DNA from: Alphaproteobacteria bacterium
GTDB taxonomy: Bacteria; Pseudomonadota; Alphaproteobacteria; SHNJ01
DNA: 64,000 bases
NCBI GenBank assembly: GCA_004295055.1
Contig: SHNJ01000012.1
Location: forward strand, 62,001-126,000
Reading direction: 5' to 3'
Part shown: piece after piece, positions 57,304 through 64,000 of the stretch
How positions within the stretch are numbered: the stretch's first letter is position 1
How the letters are laid out: each line of letters opens with the position of its first letter
Notes under the pieces: generated by a model
Databases searched by the model: none
What the model saw: only the letters and a program-made list of their open reading frames with translations
Told to the model about the DNA's origin: nothing
Translations under genes and position numbers: made by a program

Positions 57304-58194
57304 TTAGACCGCTTCGGCGCCAGAGACGATTTCGATCATCTCTTTGGTGATGTACGCTTGGCGCGCGCGGTTATAATTCAAATTCAATCTGTCGATTGCC
57401 TTGCCGGCGTTACGGGTGGCATTATCCATCGCCACCATCCGCGCGCCTTGTTCGGACGCGTTATTTTCCAGCAAAGCGCGGTAGATTTGCACGCGAATAT
57501 TGCGCGGCAAAAATTCAGCCAAAATTTCTTCCGGGCTTGGCTCGAACTCGTAAATCGCTTTTGGTTCCGATTTTTCTTCGTTTTGATTGGCGATCTTCGG
57601 CGCCATTGGAACCGGAATCAATTGCTGCGCGGTGACCACTTGGGTCATCGCGGATTTGAAATGGTTGTAAAATAACGTCGCAACATCAAATTTACCTTCG
57701 TTGAACAATTCCATCACTTTGCTGGCCACGCGTTCGGCATCGGCAAACGACAATTGTGGTTTGCCGATATCTTCCATCGTGCCAACGATGGAGTCGGCAA
57801 ATTCGCGGCGCAAGAAATCACGGCCCTTGCGGCCAACGCATAATACCAAAACTTTTTTGCCCAATTGGCGCAAACGCACGATTTCGGCGCGCGCACGGCG
57901 GGAAATCGATCCGTTGAACGCGCCGCAGAGGCCGCGATCAGACGTCATAACCACTAGTAAATGCACATCGTCCTTGCCAGTGCCGCGCATTAATACCGGC
58001 GCTTCGGACGCGCTGATATTTTGCGTTAAATTGGCCAGCATTTTTTCCATGGCTTGCGCGTATGGGCGGCCAGCGGCGGCGCGATCGGTGGCGCGTTTTA
58101 ATTTCGCGCCAGCGACCATTTTCATGGCTGACGTAATCTTACGCGTGGATTTCACGCTTTTGATTCGGTTTCTAAACTCTTTTAAACTCGGCAT
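57304..58194 (-). CDS. atpG: F1 ATP synthase gamma subunit
   Basis: 296 residues, the central rotor stalk. The N-terminal helix [20 protein letters not shown] with [15 protein letters not shown], the Rossmann-like middle ([13 protein letters not shown]) and the C-terminal helix [24 protein letters not shown] are characteristic. 28 bases after atpA. Confidence 0.98.
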   Translation of the reverse strand: MPSLKEFRNRIKSVKSTRKITSAMKMVAGAKLKRATDRAAAGRPYAQAMEKMLANLTQNISASEAPVLMRGTGKDDVHLLVVMTSDRGLCGAFNGSISRRARAEIVRLRQLGKKVLVLCVGRKGRDFLRREFADSIVGTMEDIGKPQLSFADAERVASKVMELFNEGKFDVATLFYNHFKSAMTQVVTAQQLIPVPMAPKIANQNEEKSEPKAIYEFEPSPEEILAEFLPRNIRVQIYRALLENNASEQGARMVAMDNATRNAGKAIDRLNLNYNRARQAYITKEMIEIVSGAEAV

Positions 58195-58222
58195 GGATTA
58201 TCCCGTTTTCAGCCCGTGAATC

Positions 58223-59779
<1,557 letters not shown>

Positions 59780-59797
59780 TTAATTCCGTATTAAAAC

Positions 59798-60361
59798 CTA
59801 AGCGGCGCCTTTTAACGCCAGACTTAATCCTTCGAATTTGGTGCGCAAGGAACCGTCGATCATTGTCGATCCAACACGCACCGCAACGCCGCCAAGTAAA
59901 TTTGGATCTACCTTCGACGTTACGACAATTTTCTTGCCGGCAAACATTTTGCTGATTTCTGTTTGCAATTGCTGCATTTGCGCGGCTTCCAGTGGGCGCG
60001 CCGAGATTGCTTCGGCGGCGATTTCCCCGCGCATTTCCGCCAATTTTTCGGCAAACGATCCGACAATTTCAGGCAGTAAATTCAAACGATTATTATTCGC
60101 CAGCATTCCGGCGAAATTGACCAGCAATCCGCTGGCGCCCGATTTTTTCAAAATTTCCACGATGGCGTTTAATTTTTGTTCGCGGCGTAAAATCGGCGTT
60201 TCGATCAATGTTCTCAATTCCGGGCTTTGTTCAATCGCCGCGCCCAATTTCTGCAATTCTTGTTGAATAGTGTCGACGGCATTATTCTGAATCGCCAAAT
60301 CCAGCAAAGCCTTGCAAAAGCGATTGACCAATTGCGCGTTAACCGAATAAATTCCTGCCAC
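59798..60361 (-). CDS. atpH: F1 ATP synthase delta subunit
   Basis: 187 residues, the peripheral connection between F1 and the stator. VNRFCKALLDLAIQ, LRTLIETPILRREQK, LVNFAGMLANNNRLNLLPEIV and the C-terminal LGGVAVRVGSTMIDGSLRTK are typical. It is the first gene of the F1 operon; no F0 genes are here, as usual for alphaproteobacteria where F0 is elsewhere. Confidence 0.97.
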   Translation of the reverse strand: MAGIYSVNAQLVNRFCKALLDLAIQNNAVDTIQQELQKLGAAIEQSPELRTLIETPILRREQKLNAIVEILKKSGASGLLVNFAGMLANNNRLNLLPEIVGSFAEKLAEMRGEIAAEAISARPLEAAQMQQLQTEISKMFAGKKIVVTSKVDPNLLGGVAVRVGSTMIDGSLRTKFEGLSLALKGAA

Positions 60362-60532
60362 GTTTTTTCCTTTTTTAAATTCGCGCGCTTTATAGCATCC
60401 GAAACCCGGTAGTGCAAGCTTTCTCTTTGAAATATCTGGAAAATTCTGGATTGGTCAGACCGTGGAAAAACCGGTCATACTTAGCGAGATCTGGCGAAAC
60501 TTTATTACAAAATATAAATTTTTGACGCAAAG

Positions 60533-62530
60533 TTAGACAAAACTATACGGATCTACATCCACTTGAATTTTAATGGCGCGGGAATGGGGCTGTGATCCCA
60601 CCCAGGCACGTAAATGGTCCTGGATTGCGAGATTCTTGGCCGCCTTGACCAGAAAACGCATCCGGTATTTACCGCGCAGGCGCGATAAGGGCGCTGGCGC
60701 AGGGCCCAATATTTGCAAGCCCGTAATATTATGCGGGATAGCGCGCGCCAATTTCCCCGCATGTTCTTCGACCATGGATTGGTTTGCCCCCGAAATTACC
60801 ACCGATGCCAAACGCGAGAATGGCGGCATGGACAGCAATTTGCGTTCTTCCATTTGCAAGGCATAAAATGCCTCGTCATCGCCGCGCGCGATGGCCTGTA
60901 ATACCGGGTGATCCGGCAAATGGGTCTGCAAGTAAACCTTGCCATGCAAATCCTCGCGGCCCGAACGGCCAGCAACTTGCAATAATAATTGATGTGTGCG
61001 TTCGGCGGCGCGCAAATCCCCGCCAGCAAGACCGAGATCCGCATCCACAACACCAACCAATGTTAGACGAGGGAAATGATAACCCTTGGCGATCATTTGC
61101 GTTCCGATCACGATATCTATTTCGCCAAGTTCCAACGCCTGCACCAACTCCGCCACTTTTTGCGCGCTTTCGGTCAGATCGCTGGACATCACCGCCACGT
61201 GCGCGGATGGAAATAATTGTTTTACTTCTTCTTCTATCCTCTCCACCCCCGGTCCGATCGGATGCAAATCATTTTCTTTTTTGCATGATGGGCAGTTTTG
61301 CGGTTTGCGCATGGTAAACCCGCAATGATGGCAACATAGCTCGCCGGTTTTTTGATGTTCCACCAGCCAGGCGCTGCACCGTTTGCATTGCATGCGGTGA
61401 CCGCATGTGCGGCACAAGGTTAATGGCGCATAGCCGCGCCGGTTTAAAAACAACAGGCTTTGTTGCCGCGATTGCAAATTATCCGCGAGCGCTTTTTGTA
61501 AAACATCGGAAATCCACCGTCCGCGCGGCAATTTGTGGGTGCGCAGATCGATTATCTGAATATCCGGCAATTTCGCGCCGCTGTACCGTTTGGATAAATG
61601 CAAATGATGATATTTGCCCGATTGCACATTGGCGGCCGTTTCCAAACTTGGGGTCGCGGAGACCAATATAATAGGTATTTTTTCCAAATGTGCGCGCACC
61701 ACCGCCATATCGCGGCCGTGATATAACACGCCTTCTTCTTGCTTGAATGCGCCTTCATGTTCTTCGTCGACCACAATCAGGCCTAAATCTTTGTACGGCA
61801 AAAACAACGCCGAACGCGCACCGATAATCACTCGCGCGCGACCCGTGACAATATCCAGCCAGTTTTGCCGCCGCTCGGTGGATTTCAAATCCGAATGCCA
61901 TAACGTAGCAGCCGCGCCGAATTCATCTTGAAACCGCCGCAATAATTGCGCCGACAGCGCAATTTCCGGCAACAGCAACAATACTTGTTTTTTTTCCTGC
62001 AACGCCTTGGCAATCGCCTGAAAATAGACTTCGGTTTTTCCCGATCCCGTAACGCCTTCCAATAAAGTCGCTGAATATCCGCGGCCTAATTTACCAACCA
62101 AATCATCGGCGGCGCGTTGTTGTTCGGGTTCCAACGATATATTAGGCGGACGATAATCGTAACTTTTTGCGGTCACCGGTTTGCGAGCACGTTTTGGCAC
62201 GGCAAACACCGATTTTTCCGCCATCACCATTTTTAAAATAGCACCACGCGGATTCATGGTGTATGTCGCCACCCAATCCACGAATTGCCGCATCGCATCG
62301 GTCAATGGCGGCAGATCCAGGCTGTCGTTGGCAGCTTTTAATTTATGATCCGGCACATTGCCGGCGCCTTTACCCCAAACGATGCCGACCATTTCCTTTG
62401 GCCCGAATGGCAGGCGCAAGTAACTGCCCGTCGCGGTGGCAATATTGGCTGGGATCTTATAGTCAAAGCAATCCTTTAAGGGTAAAGGCAGCAAGACTTG
62501 AAAGACATCCTGGTTTGTGGTTAATGTCAT
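60533..62530 (-). CDS. priA: Primosomal replication protein N' (PriA helicase)
   Basis: 665 residues. 3'-5' helicase restarting stalled forks. N-terminal DNA-binding domain (1-110), helicase with Walker A GVTGSGKTEVYFQAI, DEEH box VDEEHEGAFKQEEG, a zinc region of eight cysteines (CRTCGHRMQCKRC and CCHHCGF, CPSC) and the motif V/VI region GTQMIAKGYHFPRLTLVGVV. It lies directly upstream of the F1 operon on the same strand, separated by 170 bases. Its start is next to an inverted repeat. Confidence 0.97.
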   Translation of the reverse strand: MTLTTNQDVFQVLLPLPLKDCFDYKIPANIATATGSYLRLPFGPKEMVGIVWGKGAGNVPDHKLKAANDSLDLPPLTDAMRQFVDWVATYTMNPRGAILKMVMAEKSVFAVPKRARKPVTAKSYDYRPPNISLEPEQQRAADDLVGKLGRGYSATLLEGVTGSGKTEVYFQAIAKALQEKKQVLLLLPEIALSAQLLRRFQDEFGAAATLWHSDLKSTERRQNWLDIVTGRARVIIGARSALFLPYKDLGLIVVDEEHEGAFKQEEGVLYHGRDMAVVRAHLEKIPIILVSATPSLETAANVQSGKYHHLHLSKRYSGAKLPDIQIIDLRTHKLPRGRWISDVLQKALADNLQSRQQSLLFLNRRGYAPLTLCRTCGHRMQCKRCSAWLVEHQKTGELCCHHCGFTMRKPQNCPSCKKENDLHPIGPGVERIEEEVKQLFPSAHVAVMSSDLTESAQKVAELVQALELGEIDIVIGTQMIAKGYHFPRLTLVGVVDADLGLAGGDLRAAERTHQLLLQVAGRSGREDLHGKVYLQTHLPDHPVLQAIARGDDEAFYALQMEERKLLSMPPFSRLASVVISGANQSMVEEHAGKLARAIPHNITGLQILGPAPAPLSRLRGKYRMRFLVKAAKNLAIQDHLRAWVGSQPHSRAIKIQVDVDPYSFV

Positions 62531-62535
62531 AGCAT

Positions 62536-62621
62536 TAGGGTATAGGGTTTAGGGTTTTGGGTATAGGGAAAATTATTCTCTACCACCCCTTCTAAACCGT
62601 AAACCCTAACCCGCAAACCCT
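62536..62621. repeat. Intergenic inverted repeat C (TAGGGTT units)
   Basis: The divergent gap between priA and tal contains AGGGTATAGGGTTTAGGG, TTTTGGGTATAGGG on the left, and its rough inverted complement TAAACCGTAAACCCTAACCC on the right. Units are 6-8 bases and degenerate, similar in style to repeats A and B but with a different unit. Confidence 0.68.
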
Positions 62622-62633
62622 TTGAGGAAAAAA

Positions 62634-63290
62634 ATGAAATTCTTCGTCGATACCGCCGATGTGCAGGAAATTAAGGAATTGGCCGCAACCGGGCTTTTGG
62701 ATGGGGTAACCACCAACCCGTCGTTAGTAGCCAAATCGGGGCGCAATTTCCTCGAAGTCATTGCCGAAATTTGCAAAATCGTCGATGGGCCGGTTTCGGC
62801 CGAGGTTGCCGCAACCGATTATGACGCCATGATCAAAGAAGGGTTGAAATTATCCAAGATCGCCAAAAACGTTGCGGTCAAAGTGCCTTTGACACCGGAT
62901 GGGCTGAAAGCCTGTAAAACTTTCCGCGCCAAAAATATTATGGTCAATGTGACGCTGTGTTTCTCGCCGGCGCAGGCAATTCTGGCGGCCAAGGCCGGCG
63001 CGACTTTTGTATCGCCATTTGTTGGACGCCTGGATGATATTGGCGTCGACGGCATGCAATTGATTGCCGATATCGCGCAAATATATAAGCAATATTCGGA
63101 TTTCGACACGCAGATCCTGGTGGCATCGGTGCGAAAACCGGAACATGTGGTCGAAGCGGCCAAAGTCGGCGCGCATGTAGCCACCATTCCAGCCGCAATC
63201 ATCAAGCAATTATTCCATCACCAGTTGACGGACAAAGGTCTTGCCCAGTTTGTTGCCGATTGGCAAAAAACCGGACAAAGCATTCTTTAA
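62634..63290 (+). CDS. tal: Transaldolase / fructose-6-phosphate aldolase family
   Basis: 218 residues, the short type (FSA/TalC size). [37 protein letters not shown] and the Schiff-base Lys in [13 protein letters not shown] are visible, with [16 protein letters not shown] chose the ATG at 62634 after GAGG; a TTG at 62622 is in frame. Pentose-phosphate pathway. Its stop abuts the stop of the convergent aldo/keto reductase. Confidence 0.95.
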   Translation: MKFFVDTADVQEIKELAATGLLDGVTTNPSLVAKSGRNFLEVIAEICKIVDGPVSAEVAATDYDAMIKEGLKLSKIAKNVAVKVPLTPDGLKACKTFRAKNIMVNVTLCFSPAQAILAAKAGATFVSPFVGRLDDIGVDGMQLIADIAQIYKQYSDFDTQILVASVRKPEHVVEAAKVGAHVATIPAAIIKQLFHHQLTDKGLAQFVADWQKTGQSIL

Positions 63291-64000
63291 TCAGGTACGA
63301 GCTAATTCGCGCCTAGGCATCACCGCAGTGTTCAAATCATAACGCATGATTTTACCGTGCGGTCCGTCGCGGTCGCGTTCTAATCCATATACCGGTCCAT
63401 TCGGCCCCTTGGCTTTGGATCGTACCGTTTGAATTTTTCCAACATCGTCCGGGCTAAGGCTGCATCGTTGGATTAGTATCGTTTCCGTCAAATGCGCCTG
63501 GTTTCGCGCGCCGACAATAACCCCTGCTACATTTGTACAACGCAGAACATAGGCGCTTGCTACCGCACTTGGACTAACATCATATTTCTTTCCAATATTT
63601 GTCAAAGTTCGCAATAATTCCTGGAACAATTCCCATCCGCCGAATTCTTCGATCATCAGATGGTATTTGGTTTGCGAACGATTTTGAAACGGAGGCTCCG
63701 GCGGCGCGGCGCCTAAATTCGATTCTTGCAAAAAGCCGCCAGCCATAGTTCCATACGCTAGCAAACGCACGCCATGATTGCGGCAAACATCACGTAATAT
63801 TTTATCCTGACCCGGACGATCATCCAGCACCGAATATTGCACCTGATTGCTGACAACCGGCACGCCAGCGCGTAACAATTCCTGCAATCTCGCGCCATCG
63901 AAATTGGTTACGCCAATATGGCGGATCTTTCCTTGCTTTTGCAATGCTGCCAGATGCTGCGCGACTTCAACATACCGATGCACGGCAAAATCCCACCAGT
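63291..64000 (-). CDS. Aldo/keto reductase (partial, N-terminus outside the window)
   Basis: The frame is open to the right edge, so the beginning lies outside the window. The visible end starts WWDFAVHRYVEVAQHLAALQ and includes GKIRHIGVTNFDGARLQELL, NQVQYSVLD, VRLLAYGTMAGGFL and a late GVIVGARNQAHLTET, all typical of the NADP-dependent AKR barrel. The N-terminal catalytic Asp-Tyr-Lys part cannot be seen, so the substrate class is not readable. A GTG at 63981-63983 would give 230 residues but is an internal codon. Confidence 0.85.
   Translation of the reverse strand, partial: WWDFAVHRYVEVAQHLAALQKQGKIRHIGVTNFDGARLQELLRAGVPVVSNQVQYSVLDDRPGQDKILRDVCRNHGVRLLAYGTMAGGFLQESNLGAAPPEPPFQNRSQTKYHLMIEEFGGWELFQELLRTLTNIGKKYDVSPSAVASAYVLRCTNVAGVIVGARNQAHLTETILIQRCSLSPDDVGKIQTVRSKAKGPNGPVYGLERDRDGPHGKIMRYDLNTAVMPRRELART

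Noticed and set aside
62536-62621. True telomere or linear replicon end
   Set aside because: The TAGGGTT units are in an inverted pair inside an intergenic region, with normal genes on both sides.

Overview
The window is chromosomal DNA of an alphaproteobacterium with GC in the mid-to-upper 40s by eye. Three things point there: the cytochrome oxidase order coxB-coxA-ctaB-small ORF-ctaG-coxC, an F1-only ATP synthase operon atpHAGDC with priA upstream, and the block rplU-rpmA-obgE-nadD-rsfS-rlmH-gpmI-envC-ctpA-DUF610-rppH. The isocitrate dehydrogenase is the long Rickettsia/Thermus type. There are no rRNA genes, insertion sequences, integrases or CRISPR arrays; the only RNA gene seen is a tRNA-Ser(CGA).

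Layout. 1-4.9 kb: aa3-type oxidase and assembly genes (minus strand). 5-17 kb: tldD, an FMN reductase, a secreted nuclease, acs, recX, argD, hslO, a lipoprotein and an oversized ClpA-like AAA+ ATPase whose C-terminus is frameshifted. 17-21 kb: folE, apaG, an OmpA-type lipoprotein, then a solute-binding-protein gene joined to crcB and a small membrane gene by ATGA overlaps. 21.3-29.4 kb: a tightly packed minus-strand operon running prpD, three paralogous solute-binding proteins, prpB, prpC and a TPR/O-GlcNAc-transferase-like gene. 29.4-43 kb: nhaA, icd, mpg, mscL, rimO, an HU gene, the tRNA and assorted enzymes, plus a 453-residue orphan protein. 43-53.4 kb: the ribosome-assembly and cell-envelope block. 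53.4-64 kb: elaA with a ferritin-like gene, a PanD-like gene attached to the F1 ATP synthase operon, priA, transaldolase and a partial aldo/keto reductase.

How the genes fit together. The oxidase and F1 genes give respiration and ATP synthesis. Acs with PrpB/C/D suggests growth on acetate and propionate or on odd-chain and branched substrates. The solute-binding proteins placed inside the prp operon have no permease or ATPase beside them, so they may be envelope-anchored binding or sensing proteins rather than transporter parts.

The most unusual items are: (1) a PanD homologue lacking both the self-processing serine and the substrate-binding arginine; (2) the prp/solute-binding/GT41 operon; (3) the ClpA-like protein with about 300 extra N-terminal residues and a frameshift just before its sensor-2 motif; (4) inverted intergenic repeats built from short periodic units, one of which appears to encode the N-terminus of rppH; and (5) several orphan genes (453, 165, 72 and 70 residues), two of them with near-consensus promoters. 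No stretch longer than 300 bases lacks a gene or a described element. The longest gap, between the OmpA-type lipoprotein and the first solute-binding protein (about 290 bases), shows nothing I can name.
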